The notes below the pieces were generated by a model that was given only the letters and a program-made list of their open reading frames with translations, was not told the DNA's origin and ran no database searches. This document shows positions 34,048 to 42,457 of a DNA stretch of 64,000 nucleotides, in pieces. Both the position numbers and the translations under genes were made by a program. The stretch is from Pseudarthrobacter oxydans (GTDB lineage: Bacteria > Actinomycetota > Actinomycetes > Actinomycetales > Micrococcaceae), in assembly GCF_013314975.1 (NCBI RefSeq), contig NZ_JABTYH010000016.1:22186-86185 (forward strand), given 5' to 3'. Each line of letters opens with the position of its first letter. Within the stretch, counting starts at the first letter, position 1.

Positions 34048-35288
34048 CTAAGAACGGGGCTTTGGTGCGAGACCACCGAGGACCGCCGTGTAATCATCAA
34101 CCTCTTTGAGCCGTTCAATGTACGCGGCATGCGTCATCGTCAAGTCCGCGTGACCCAGCATGGAGGCCGCGGCTTTGTCTTCCACTTCCCTGGCGAGGAG
34201 GGTCGCCACAGTGCGCCTGAACGCGTGCGGCGTAATCAGGTGGGCGTTGTCGATTCCAGCAGCGTCTAGTGCGGCGCCAGTTGCCTCCTCACATTGGAGG
34301 CCTGCATGTAGGTTCCGCGCCTGGACCAAAACAGTGCCCCAGCTGCATTGTTGGCCGGAGATTCCGCCATTCTGCGCACGAGCACGTCAACGACGAACGC
34401 AGGCACCCGGATGATCCGTTCGCTGCGAGCGTTCTTCAGGAGGTCTTGCCGGTACTTGGGGCCGTGCCGCGGTTCCACCAACGTGCCGGTTATGGCGATC
34501 TTTCCGACGTTCCCCGACAGATAGATGTCTTCGAGCCGGATCGCAAGTACTTCGCCGATGCGTGCCCCCGTGCCAAGCAGCACATCCACGACATCTGCGA
34601 GAACGCTGGTTGGCCGCGGACCGGAGCGCCCGGGTTCCAATCCGCAATTCCGCACGGCTTCACGGACTTCCGCGACAGTCGACTCACTGAGCCCTACAGG
34701 CTTCTTGCGTGGCTTCCTGAGGCGATCCACTTCAACCACTGGGTTGCCCCAGACATAAAGGTCGTGCCGGACTGCGTAAGACATGATCTGCCTGAGCACC
34801 GTTTTCGCCAGCCGGGCGTTCGTATGCCCTTTTCCGTGCTTCACCAGAGACCGGAGGAAGCGGTCGCACGTCGACGTGGTGATTTCCTTGATCCTCAGCG
34901 CACCGAGATCCGGTGGGATCAGGTTATGGTCGATGCTCTCGTACTGGTCCCATGTCTGTCGGCGAATTCCCTCCGTGCTCCCGACCGAGACCATCTCCCC
35001 GTTCTCGTCGACTACTACTTCCGGAACTTCGATGCCCATGAGCCACTTTTCTGCCACGTCCTTGAGGGAGGGATTGTTGGACAAGCGTCCTTTCTCCTGC
35101 TGGCGCTGCGTCATGGACTCCAACAGTGCGGTCTCTGCCCTCCCCTTAGTCGACCCGAACTTGCTGTAGGTCCGAGTGACACCATCCCAGCCGCGGAACC
35201 GGCAACTTGCCCGCCACTTCCCGGACGCTGCGTCCTTCTTCGCACTGATTGTCCCCCACGCCCCCAGCGGGAGGCTTGACCGCCCCAT
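34048..35288 (-). pseudogene. tyrosine integrase, frameshifted near its C-terminus
   Basis: The N-terminal AP2-like and core-binding parts and the first catalytic Arg (LLGTGARIGEVLAIR) are intact from the ATG at 35288. A frameshift near 34270 ends that frame at TAG (VRRQLAPH), while the HxxR block (ITPHAFRRTVATLL) and the tail Tyr (MTHAAYIERLKEV) continue in another frame to 34048. Split this way the enzyme lacks its catalytic His-Arg-Tyr, so the island is probably fixed unless the base is a sequencing error. It sits at the 3' end of tRNA-Thr(TGT) with its excisionase. Confidence 0.85.
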
Positions 35289-35515
35289 CAGCCTGCTGCT
35301 TTCGAGGTATCGGCAACCCATGCCTCAACTGCGGCACGCTGGTAGCGAACAGCGCCGTTAAGCTTCAGGGCCATCGGCCCGATGCCAGCGGACCGCCAGT
35401 TTCGGAGGGTTTTGGGAGCCACCTGCAGCCAGACGGCCACCTCGCCGGTGGTCATGAGCTGCTCTGCGTTGCCTTGGTCCGTGACCGGTCCCAAGGCCTT
35501 CATTCTCGTTGTCAT
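35288..35515 (-). CDS. excisionase-type MerR-like HTH protein
   Basis: 75 aa from ATG 35515. LMTTGEVAVWLQVAPKTLRN then WRSAGIGPMALKL and AVRYQRAAVEAWVAD is the HTH_17 (AlpA/excisionase) pattern. The stop overlaps the integrase start (ATGA), so the two are coupled. It directs excision and may repress the integrase. Confidence 0.85.
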   Translation of the reverse strand: MTTRMKALGPVTDQGNAEQLMTTGEVAVWLQVAPKTLRNWRSAGIGPMALKLNGAVRYQRAAVEAWVADTSKAAG

Positions 35516-35605
35516 GGGGTCTTCTATGCGCCTCAAGCCCCGACGGGCGATCACCAATTTTATTGAAAGCGTGTTGTAAGCGCGTTGTGCGTCATCTTCG
35601 GGCAT

Positions 35606-35650
35606 GAAAAACCCCTCCATATCGGGCAAAATCGCCGGAATAGAGGGGTT
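35606..35650 (-). terminator. terminator of tRNA-Thr(TGT)
   Basis: On the minus strand AACCCCTC ... GAGGGGTT followed by TTTTT, 6 nt beyond the tRNA 3' end. The loop is about 29 nt. Confidence 0.7.
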
Positions 35651-35655
35651 CCTGG

Positions 35656-35729
35656 AGCCCCCTGTCGGATTCGAACCGACGACCTACGCTTTACAAGAGC
35701 GCCGCTCTGGCCAACTGAGCTAAGGAGGC
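35656..35729 (-). tRNA. tRNA-Thr(TGT)
   Basis: Acceptor GCCTCCT/AGGGGGC (one T·G), D-stem GCTC/GAGC, anticodon loop CTTGTAA (anticodon TGT), T-arm GTCGG-TTCGAAT-CCGAC. The island integrase lies directly beyond its 3' end, so this is the likely integration target. I did not find the expected displaced 3' copy to the left. Confidence 0.93.
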
Positions 35730-35791
35730 GTGCCACCAGTGGATCACAGGCCAGCCGCTCACTGGCTGCAGCCCGGATAACTTCGGTGCAG

Positions 35792-35864
35792 TGCTTGTTC
35801 AGGGACTTGAACCCCGGACCTCCCGCGCGTCAGGCGGGCGCTCTACCAACTGAGCCAAACAAGC
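35792..35864 (-). tRNA. tRNA-Val(GAC)
   Basis: Acceptor GCTTGTT/AACAAGC perfect, anticodon stem CCCGC/GCGGG with loop CTGACGC (anticodon GAC), T-arm TCCGG-GGTTCAAGT-CCCTGA region, discriminator A. 62 bp from tRNA-Thr(TGT). Confidence 0.93.
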
Positions 35865-36026
35865 CCGGCCTATGTTCCATCCCGCCGCCGTTGACCGGCC
35901 GGACCGGCCACGGGACATGGATCACCGAGCCGCCAGACTCCAAGGGCTGCGCATAGGCCTACGCAGCGGTGTCCAACCTTTTCTATGTGTGCGGAGGGGC
36001 CCGAAAACCTCACCGCTGGCCAGCCG

Positions 36027-36607
36027 TCAGGTGCGAAGCCGTTCGTTGACCACGGTGATGACCGGGCTATCCAGAATGATGTCAACGCCGCCCTCGTACT
36101 TCAGTGGCTCCGGTCCTGTCGGCAACTGCAGGAAGGCCTGACGCCCGTCCACGCGGTCCCCCGGGACCGGCGTGCCGGTGATCGTCCAGACCTGCACCCC
36201 GTCAGGCACCTTGACGGGCGGTTGCCGGCCCAGGTCCAGAAGCTTGCCGACAACGGCCGCAGGGGTGGAACGCTCGGTTGCGGCTGCCCGGAGAACCTCT
36301 TCGGCCGCGGTGACCGGGTTCTCGGGCAGATTGTTGGGCCCAGCAACGGGTCAGCCATGACCTCGGCGACGTCGACGACTAAAACGCCCTGCTGCCAGTG
36401 CCACACGTCCGACCACCACTTGCCGCCGGCCAGCCAGTACTCCCCGATGTTGGCTCGGGCGTCGCCCTCCACGCGGGTCACGTAGACGGTCAGGGTGTCC
36501 GACTCGACCCCCTGGTCGTCGACCTCCATGCAGTACACCTTGGCCAGAGTTCCGACCGCCAGGGCCTCCCACTGCTCTTCGGTTTCGATCTCGCGGGCAG
36601 CTGCCAT
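36027..36607 (-). pseudogene. frameshifted small hypothetical gene
   Basis: Starts MAAAREIETEEQWEALAVG at 36607 (CCGCACACAT motif 35 bp upstream) and reads well to VVDVAEVMADP. One C is then missing near 36347, and the natural frame continues as VAGPNNLPENPVTAAEEVL ... DGVQVWTITGTPVPGDRVDG ... down to a stop at 36027. About 190 residues if restored. Family not recognised. A sequencing error would also explain it. Confidence 0.65.
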
Positions 36608-36752
36608 GATGGGCCTTTCGTTGGAAAACAGTTCTGGCCCCATGTGTGCGGACCAGGCCGGTTCACTAGCCGGGCGTATCGGCCAAACTAGAAGATGCAA
36701 CCTACGGCTGAGCACTCTTTCGCCGCGACGCCCTCAGGCGTATTCTCTCGCC

Positions 36753-37433
36753 ATGTCAGACGATGATTTCAACTTCGATGACGCCATAGCGAAGAAGCAT
36801 GAACTCCACTTGCTGAGCGAGAGCCACGCTCGGGAGCTGGAAGCCCACAGGGCCCTCGTGCGGCCACTGGTCGTGGCGTGGAAGACCGAAACCGAGGCTT
36901 CTGGGACAGTTCACTGGCAAGAGTTGGACGCCGGCGTGGGTGCCGCGTTCAGGGAATTCCGTTCAAGAGGGGGACGGGTCCGCTCGGATAAAAAGATATG
37001 GATACCACCCGAGCACCCAGCCATCGGCAAAGTGGGGCTCGATGAGTACTGTATGCCCGTCCCTGCCATCGAGTATCGCTTTTGGTCGTCCTACGAATCA
37101 GATCGGGCAAGGAAAGCAGTGCACGAGACCGAGTGCGAGACAGCAAGACGGCAAATGGCCAAGAAATGGGATGCCAAGTACCGGCGGTTTGACTGCATCG
37201 AATTCCATTCAGTGCCCAGCCAGATGTATGCCTCAAGAGGTTGGGTTTTTCACGATGCCCAAGATGGGCGCACGTACTTCTTTCAAGCCCCAAAAGCAAC
37301 GTGGATGCCACCTCCTTCGCTCCAACAGATACGGGAGCGGTTGGTTGACATGTTGTACGAACATATGAGGAAGCACCATAAGAACCAGTTGGGCGTCGAC
37401 CCAAAGGGACCTCCGGCAACCGCGTCGGGGTAA
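36753..37433 (+). CDS. hypothetical protein ending inside tRNA-Pro
   Basis: 226 aa, soluble, basic C-terminal half with many Trp/Tyr. N-terminus MSDDDFNFDDAIAKKHELHL. No family recognised. Its last 9 bp, including the TAA, lie within the antisense of the tRNA-Pro(CGG) 3' end. Confidence 0.65.
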   Translation: MSDDDFNFDDAIAKKHELHLLSESHARELEAHRALVRPLVVAWKTETEASGTVHWQELDAGVGAAFREFRSRGGRVRSDKKIWIPPEHPAIGKVGLDEYCMPVPAIEYRFWSSYESDRARKAVHETECETARRQMAKKWDAKYRRFDCIEFHSVPSQMYASRGWVFHDAQDGRTYFFQAPKATWMPPPSLQQIRERLVDMLYEHMRKHHKNQLGVDPKGPPATASG

Positions 37434-37498
37434 CAGGATTTGAACCTGCGACCTCATCGTCCCGAACGATGCGCGCTACCAAGCTGCGCCATACCCCG
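37425..37498 (-). tRNA. tRNA-Pro(CGG)
   Basis: Acceptor CGGGGTA/TACCCCG perfect, anticodon stem CATCG/CGATG with loop TTCGGGA (anticodon CGG), T-arm GCAGG-TTCAAAT-CCTGT, discriminator A. Confidence 0.93.
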
Positions 37499-37509
37499 GT
37501 GTTGCTGCG

Positions 37510-37562
37510 AGCCCTCTGCCAGGTTCGAACTGGCGACCTTCTGATTACGAAACAGACGCTCT
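37510..37562 (-). pseudogene. 3' fragment of a tRNA-Thr(CGT): attachment-site scar
   Basis: On the minus strand: AGAGCG (3' half of D-stem), then an anticodon arm TCTGT-TTCGTAA-TCAGA (anticodon CGT), AGGTC, a perfect T-arm GCCAG-TTCGAAC-CTGGC and 3' acceptor strand AGAGGGC-T. No 5' acceptor strand GCCCTCT and no 5' D-arm precede it. Such 3' copies are left at the distal end when an element integrates into a tRNA gene. It differs from the tRNA-Thr(CGT) at 8708, so it derives from another gene. Confidence 0.75.
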
Positions 37563-37733
37563 GAAAACGTCGGCGGTGACCCCCAGGAAGAGAGCTGCTG
37601 CGAGGAGTGCTATTTGGGTGGCTCGAAGGATCGTCATGCCGCCAATGTGTGCGGATGTGACAGATACCTTCCCCGCGTGTACCCATAAGGACTGGCCCAA
37701 CTCGTTCAAGGGGCCGTCATTGAACGGGGCTGC

Positions 37734-39386
37734 TTATGGTGCCGGTGTGGGAAGGGTTGAACACAGCATTCTCGCATCACCCCAGACTGCTTTCTGGGTT
37801 GTCTGCTTGCTCGCTTCGGCCAGGTAGGTGACGATCTTGAATCTGAAGACACCGGTCAGATCCACACTGACCTTTTGGGGCACTCCGGTGTTGAAGACGC
37901 CAAGGTCTTCGGTAGCGCCGCCCTCGCGTTCCAGGAGGAAGCGGGCCTTGACGGACGCCGAGCTGTCATCGAGACCGATGGTGGCCTCGAATGTCGTGCA
38001 CTTGGTGTAGGCATTCCACAATGCCGTGCTTCGAACGCCGTTGCTGGCGAGTCGCATGATGAAACTTCTGGGGTAAACGTCTCCCGAGATACTTGCGGGG
38101 CCCCATTGAAAGCCGGTACAGCCCCCGGTACAGCCTCCGCTTTCAATTTCGGTCTGGACGTAAACCATGTCGGCCAAGTAGTACCAGGAGGGACTTGCAG
38201 CAGCTGGCCGGCTCGTAGCCGTTGGGCTGGGTGCGGTTGACGACGCGCTCGGGGTGGGAGTTGGCGTTGGCGTCGGTGTCGGGGTCGGAGTCGTGGACGG
38301 CGATGGTGTGGGGCTTTGCTCCGAAAGTGTTGGAGTTGGTGTGACAGCCGGCGGGGTCGCTACGGCTCCAGGGCGCAGCTGTGACATCACCAGGACCACG
38401 ATCGCTGTCAGGACAGCAAGAACGAGCACCGCGGGCACCCAGTGTCGCCGTCTGGGAGCCGCCGCCGCGGCTGGCGCATGTTCCGGGGCAGACGGGACGG
38501 GGCGCGTAGCGCCGCCGTCTGCCATGACTGGAACCGCTGCAGTCAAGCCTTCCCGTTCGGCCCTGCGGAAGGCGTCGAACAGCTCCGACGCCGCAGGACG
38601 GCGCGCCGGGTCCTGGCTGAGCGCAGCCAGGATTTCGGCAGTCAGGGATCCTGCGAAGTTTCCGTCCGGAGTTCCCTGTCGCGGCGACCGCCCAGTGAAG
38701 AGCCAGAGAGCGACGGCACCGAAGGCCCAGATGTCCGAGGCCCTGCTGGCCGGCGCCCCGTCAAGGAGTTCCCGCGCCATGAACGGTCGACTGCCGATCA
38801 AGGCTTGCGATTTGGTCGCATCGGGGTCCAAGTGTGATTCAGCGATTCCGAAGTCTGCCACGTACGGCTCATGGTTGCTGTCAAGGAGGATGTTTGACGG
38901 CTTCAGGTCTCTGTGGATGATGGCAGCCGGCCCGTGCAGATAAGTCAGCGCTGACAGGACGCCCGTGAGGATCGCCACCTTGTCGGCCTCGGACAGCGTC
39001 CCGGACGCGCTGGCCGTCTGCAGATCTTGGCCTTCGATGTATCGCATGACCAGGTAGAGCTGCTCGTCCTCATTGATGGTGTCAATGACGGGAACGATGC
39101 GTGCGTGATTGAGCGGGGCCTGGTTCGATGCCTCCCGCTCCAGCCGCCGCCTGTTCCCGGGCCCGCCGACAGCGTTGTCGCTGAGCCCTTTGATGGCCAC
39201 CACTCGGCCGTGTTTCCTGTCGAGCGCCTTCCAGACCTCGCCCATTCCCCCTCTGTCGATCAGTTCAAGGAGTTCGTATCTCCCGCTGTCGAGCAGTTGT
39301 CCTGCGTGCACCCTTACCGCCTCCCCGCCCCGCAGGGCGTCCAAGTTGCGCCGGTCATCCCCGGCGGTCAGTGGCTGTACTGTCAC
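37734..39386 (-). CDS. membrane Ser/Thr protein kinase with extracellular NPCBM-like domain
   Basis: 550 aa. Hanks kinase domain at about residues 37-280: GGMGEVW glycine loop, VVAIKGL Lys, IHRDLKPSNILLD catalytic loop, VADFGIAE (DFG), then GSRPFMARE and SDIWAFGAV. A transmembrane helix (VPAVLVLAVLTAIVVLVM) follows, then a long Pro-Thr tandem linker and a C-terminal NPCBM/NEW2-like sugar-binding region (FIMRLASNGVRSTALWN ... FEATIGLDD). It probably senses a cell-wall or glycan ligand. Downstream of an FHA gene whose end overlaps this start by about 30 bp. Confidence 0.9.
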   Translation of the reverse strand: MTVQPLTAGDDRRNLDALRGGEAVRVHAGQLLDSGRYELLELIDRGGMGEVWKALDRKHGRVVAIKGLSDNAVGGPGNRRRLEREASNQAPLNHARIVPVIDTINEDEQLYLVMRYIEGQDLQTASASGTLSEADKVAILTGVLSALTYLHGPAAIIHRDLKPSNILLDSNHEPYVADFGIAESHLDPDATKSQALIGSRPFMARELLDGAPASRASDIWAFGAVALWLFTGRSPRQGTPDGNFAGSLTAEILAALSQDPARRPAASELFDAFRRAEREGLTAAVPVMADGGATRPVPSAPEHAPAAAAAPRRRHWVPAVLVLAVLTAIVVLVMSQLRPGAVATPPAVTPTPTLSEQSPTPSPSTTPTPTPTPTPTPTPSASSTAPSPTATSRPAAASPSWYYLADMVYVQTEIESGGCTGGCTGFQWGPASISGDVYPRSFIMRLASNGVRSTALWNAYTKCTTFEATIGLDDSSASVKARFLLEREGGATEDLGVFNTGVPQKVSVDLTGVFRFKIVTYLAEASKQTTQKAVWGDARMLCSTLPTPAP

Positions 39387-40218
39387 CGATCACGGCGGCG
39401 CCTTCGTCGAAACGGATGGGGTCCGCATCGCCAATCCTGATGATCGAACCCGACGACAGCGGGGTGGGTCCTGTGATTTTTTGTCCGTCAACCCTGGTCG
39501 GATTGGTGGTCCTCTCCAGGGGCTCCAGCACCCAACTGTCGCGCGAGTATCGGATGACGGCATGACGTGCGGAGATCGTCTCATGGATGGTGCGGATCTG
39601 GTTTTCCTCCCCCCGGCCCAGCCGGTAGGGAGCTTCACGGGGCCGGAGCGTCCATTCTTTCCCTTGGAACGTTATCCAGGCCAGTCCATTCAGGGGCTCG
39701 GTCCGCGAGATGTCATCCACGGGATTGCCCTCGGTGGTGATGGTTCGGGTCAACCCGTCCCGGGCCACTTCGTAGGACAGCTCCGGCCGAAGCCGCTTCC
39801 GGCTCTCGTCCGGCCAAACGGCAACCGGGACGGGATCTTCACCTGGCGGGTACCAGCCCTGTTTCAGTGCGTACTTGTGGCGATAGTCTGCCAGTTGCCG
39901 GGCAAATTCTGCGATGCCGAATTGCTGGGCAAAACGGAAGTCCTCGACAGGCATCGCCAAGGTTACTTTGCGGACCGGCATGACCGACCCGGATGGGCCT
40001 TTTACTCCGGTCTGGCGCAAGATGGCACGGTAGCGGAGGTTCATCCGCCAGGGTGTGAGGGGGCCCGCGTCCAGGTCCTTACGCAGGTAATCGCGCGCCG
40101 CGCTGAGGGTGCTGACGTTGTGCAGCCTTCCAACGTGGTGAAAGAAGAAAAAGGCTGCGGCCACGGGCAGGGCGATGAAGAAACCGATGACGACAAGAAA
40201 ACCGACGAACTCGTTCAC
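39355..40218 (-). CDS. membrane-anchored FHA-domain protein
   Basis: 287 aa. One N-terminal transmembrane helix (FVGFLVVIGFFIALPVAAAFFFF). C-terminal FHA domain at about residues 195-270: YRLGRGEENQI, SARHAVI, NPTRVDGQKI, SGSIIRIGD, which bind phosphothreonine. Start GTG 40218 has GGAGGA 7 bp upstream; the GTG at 40233 overlaps that site. Coupled to the kinase gene, so it is the likely substrate or phospho-reader of that kinase. Confidence 0.87.
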   Translation of the reverse strand: MNEFVGFLVVIGFFIALPVAAAFFFFHHVGRLHNVSTLSAARDYLRKDLDAGPLTPWRMNLRYRAILRQTGVKGPSGSVMPVRKVTLAMPVEDFRFAQQFGIAEFARQLADYRHKYALKQGWYPPGEDPVPVAVWPDESRKRLRPELSYEVARDGLTRTITTEGNPVDDISRTEPLNGLAWITFQGKEWTLRPREAPYRLGRGEENQIRTIHETISARHAVIRYSRDSWVLEPLERTTNPTRVDGQKITGPTPLSSGSIIRIGDADPIRFDEGAAVIGDSTATDRRG

Positions 40219-40373
40219 GTCATCTTCCTCCACGCCGGCACCGTTGGAATCTGGGATCAGCGTACTGCGTGCATCCTCTCGCGTGAATAAGTGGCGCGTT
40301 GATGACGTCCCCGGGTCGCAGCTCTGAAGAACGGCTGCATCGGTTCCACCTCACTACGGCGCGTTGCGAAGGG

Positions 40374-40754
40374 TTAGGCTGCCTGCGGGTGGGCGATGCC
40401 GCGTGTCCCGGCAAGAATCCGCTCTATAACGCCTGCGGCCCAGGCTGGGGAGAAGTCCTGGGCGAGAGAGCCGCCGGCCGCCTCATACGAGATGACGGCA
40501 TCGGCGAAGTCTGCGCCGAGGACCGGATCGGTCAATTCGATGATGCGTTGCCCGGAAGCGAGACGGAAAACCTCTTTGCGCAGATGCGGGGAAATAGTCC
40601 GTGGGTCGGTGGTGTTGGCGTAGGTCAGCGCCTCTTCCAGGCGCGTGTCCGATGGCTCGGTCCCGGCATGGAGGTACAGCGATGCGGCGAACCGGAAGTC
40701 ACTGCTGGTGCCGATGCGCTCGAGCTCGCGTTCTTTGAACCAGTCGTATGTCAT
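40374..40754 (-). CDS. hypothetical protein
   Basis: 126 aa, helical and soluble, no family recognised (MTYDWFKERELERIG...). Start 40754 chosen by the CCGTACACAT motif ending 8 bp upstream, the spacing also seen at two other genes here. Divergent from the small-ORF run. Confidence 0.6.
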   Translation of the reverse strand: MTYDWFKERELERIGTSSDFRFAASLYLHAGTEPSDTRLEEALTYANTTDPRTISPHLRKEVFRLASGQRIIELTDPVLGADFADAVISYEAAGGSLAQDFSPAWAAGVIERILAGTRGIAHPQAA

Positions 40755-40761
40755 GAGTTGA

Positions 40762-40771
40762 ATGTGTACGG
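40762..40771 (-). promoter_or_regulatory. CCGTACACAT motif upstream of 40754
   Basis: Minus-strand CCGTACACAT, 7 bp before the ATG. Member of a recurring accessory-region motif. Confidence 0.45.
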
Positions 40772-40811
40772 CGAGAACCCTGCTGCGCCACGGGAAGCTC
40801 CAGTCCGGCAT

Positions 40812-40821
40812 CCGCACACAT
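40812..40821 (+). promoter_or_regulatory. CCGCACACAT motif upstream of 40829
   Basis: CCGCACACAT, 7 bp before the ATG at 40829; back to back with the 40762 copy in a divergent promoter. Confidence 0.45.
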
Positions 40822-40828
40822 GACGGAC

Positions 40829-41179
40829 ATGACCTCCAAGACTGCCGTTGACCTGGCCAGAACCGCATCCCGTCTGGCATCCGCCCGCGCCTACTTCGCC
40901 CGTCTGGGGTTCCTTCACGCTACCGGGCCCACCTCGCCCGACGGCGGACCGGAACTGCCCGGTGTGGACCTGCCGGAGGTCACCGGTCAGATCCGTTTCA
41001 TCGACGAGCACGGCCACCGTGTCACCGCATACCGCCGCGGCCGCTCCAACTGGGTCCTTGACCACACAGACCACGCCGGCGGCGAAGTCCTCCGTTTCTT
41101 TTCTACTCCCCAGCTGGTCAGGGAGCTGAACAACCGCAGCGAAATCGCTGTCGAGGTGACCAATGGGATTACTGCCTGA
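40829..41179 (+). CDS. hypothetical protein, small-ORF run
   Basis: 116 aa, no family recognised; beta-rich centre GQIRFIDEHGHRVTAYRRG. An ATG at 40820 overlaps the promoter motif, so 40829 is preferred. Overlaps the next gene by 17 bp. Confidence 0.6.
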   Translation: MTSKTAVDLARTASRLASARAYFARLGFLHATGPTSPDGGPELPGVDLPEVTGQIRFIDEHGHRVTAYRRGRSNWVLDHTDHAGGEVLRFFSTPQLVRELNNRSEIAVEVTNGITA

Positions 41180-41396
41180 ACCGGCACCCGCCGGCGACCT
41201 GCTGAACGAGGCCCTGGAGAAGGTTGCCCCGGGCAGCGTTGAGGCCCGGGCGCTCCACCGCGGCCTGCGCCAGCTGGAAGGCTTCGCGGGCGAGGACCTG
41301 GCGGCGAAATCGGTACGGGCAGTCTCCGAGGCAATCCTCACCGCACGCAAAATTACCGGTCGCAGGGACAGGGTCAAATTGCCTTCCCGGGGGTGA
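41163..41396 (+). CDS. hypothetical protein, small-ORF run
   Basis: 77 aa, helical (LLNEALEKVAPGSVEARALH), no family recognised. Overlaps the preceding gene by 17 bp. Confidence 0.55.
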   Translation: MGLLPEPAPAGDLLNEALEKVAPGSVEARALHRGLRQLEGFAGEDLAAKSVRAVSEAILTARKITGRRDRVKLPSRG

Positions 41397-41419
41397 CCCG
41401 CAGCCCGTTCGTCGCCCGT

Positions 41420-41429
41420 CCGTACACAT
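41420..41429 (+). promoter_or_regulatory. CCGTACACAT motif upstream of 41437
   Basis: CCGTACACAT, 7 bp before the ATG at 41437, the same spacing as at 40754 and 40829. Confidence 0.45.
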
Positions 41430-41436
41430 GGGCCTT

Positions 41437-41742
41437 ATGCACTCAGAACAAGCCTCGTCCGGCGCGAACACCTTCGCCGTCGCAGACGCCACCACCTTTG
41501 AGGAGCTCGTCGAGCTCCTTCATCAGATCAACCGAGAGCACCTCGTCTCCCACGTCGCCATCATCGCCCAAGGGCGCATGTATTCAGCCTTCCACATCGA
41601 AAATCAGGGGTGGATCATGGAAGACGGCAGTCCCGAAGAACGGATGATCCTCAGCCGCGGCCAGTGGGCTTACAAACCTCTTGCTCTCTCCCGCATCTGG
41701 AGCGGCCCTTACACGGTGCTGTATGTCGAGGGTGTCCAGTGA
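41437..41742 (+). CDS. hypothetical protein, small-ORF run
   Basis: 101 aa; acidic N-terminal helix (ATTFEELVELLHQINREHLV) then a beta-rich part. No family recognised. The ATG at 41428 overlaps the motif, so 41437 is preferred. Its stop overlaps the next start (GTGA). Confidence 0.6.
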   Translation: MHSEQASSGANTFAVADATTFEELVELLHQINREHLVSHVAIIAQGRMYSAFHIENQGWIMEDGSPEERMILSRGQWAYKPLALSRIWSGPYTVLYVEGVQ

Positions 41743-42134
41743 ACGCCCTCGAAGCAATCCGCGCCAGACTGAGTGCGGTTGGCCCGGCAGCGTGGGCTGT
41801 GATGGACGTCAATGATCCCGGCGAGGGCGTGAACTTCATCGACGTCTACGCAGAAGAGGACGGCCTTCCGATGATTTGCCGGATGCCCGACCCTGCCGAG
41901 TACTCCACCAGGGAGGGACTTCAGGCCGATGCCGCCTTCATCGCCCACGCACCATCGGACATGACCAAGCTCCTCAGCGCCATCGACGCCGGCCTGGAAC
42001 TGGCCGACAAGGCCGCAGCACTCTGCCCTCCGGGGGACTGGCCGGAAACTGGCGGGATGGCCGAAGCGGCGATCGCTGACTGGGGCCGGGCATACCGCGC
42101 CGCGGTCGAAAAGGCTCTTGGGGGTGCGGCATGA
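41739..42134 (+). CDS. hypothetical protein, small-ORF run
   Basis: 131 aa; ARLSAVGPAAWAVMDVNDPG, YAEEDGLPMICR, DAAFIAHAPSDMTKLLSAID. This pattern is common in small actinophage and plasmid proteins of unknown role that end in an 'AxFIAxARxDxxxLL' helix. Coupled at both ends (GTGA, ATGA). Confidence 0.65.
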   Translation: MNALEAIRARLSAVGPAAWAVMDVNDPGEGVNFIDVYAEEDGLPMICRMPDPAEYSTREGLQADAAFIAHAPSDMTKLLSAIDAGLELADKAAALCPPGDWPETGGMAEAAIADWGRAYRAAVEKALGGAA

Positions 42135-42385
42135 CGTTGCGCCTCCAGGCTGCGCTCCGCGCGGACAACGAGTCCCAATTCGACACCCAGGAAGACCGGG
42201 TGCGGGCCATCATCGCCGCTGTAGAAGACCACGACCGGGCCGACGGCATTCTCCGCCTCACCGCTGAGTCAGTCCGGGAGCTTAGCGACAGTGCTTGGAA
42301 GAAGGGCTACCAGGCCTGCTACGAAGGCCAGCAGCGACACAGCCCTTACCAGGCTCCCCGGGCAGGCTCCACGTCCGACACATAG
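42131..42385 (+). CDS. hypothetical protein, small-ORF run
   Basis: 84 aa, helical, no family recognised. ATGA overlap with the previous gene. Confidence 0.55.
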   Translation: MTLRLQAALRADNESQFDTQEDRVRAIIAAVEDHDRADGILRLTAESVRELSDSAWKKGYQACYEGQQRHSPYQAPRAGSTSDT

Positions 42386-42457
42386 CCTGGTCTCCGCATG
42401 GTTGTTGGAGACAGGCCGGCGGTGATGCCCCGGCATAATCCCAACAGAAGGACAGAC

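Noticed and set aside
8708..37562. tRNA-Thr(CGT) at 8708 and the fragment at 37510 as the two ends of one island
   Set aside because: Their 3' halves differ at many positions in the anticodon stem, T-stem and acceptor, so they are not direct repeats of one integration.
38240..38310. Tandem GGCGTT/GGGGTC-type repeat
   Set aside because: It encodes the Pro-Thr stalk of the kinase, a codon-level repeat within a gene rather than a separate DNA element.
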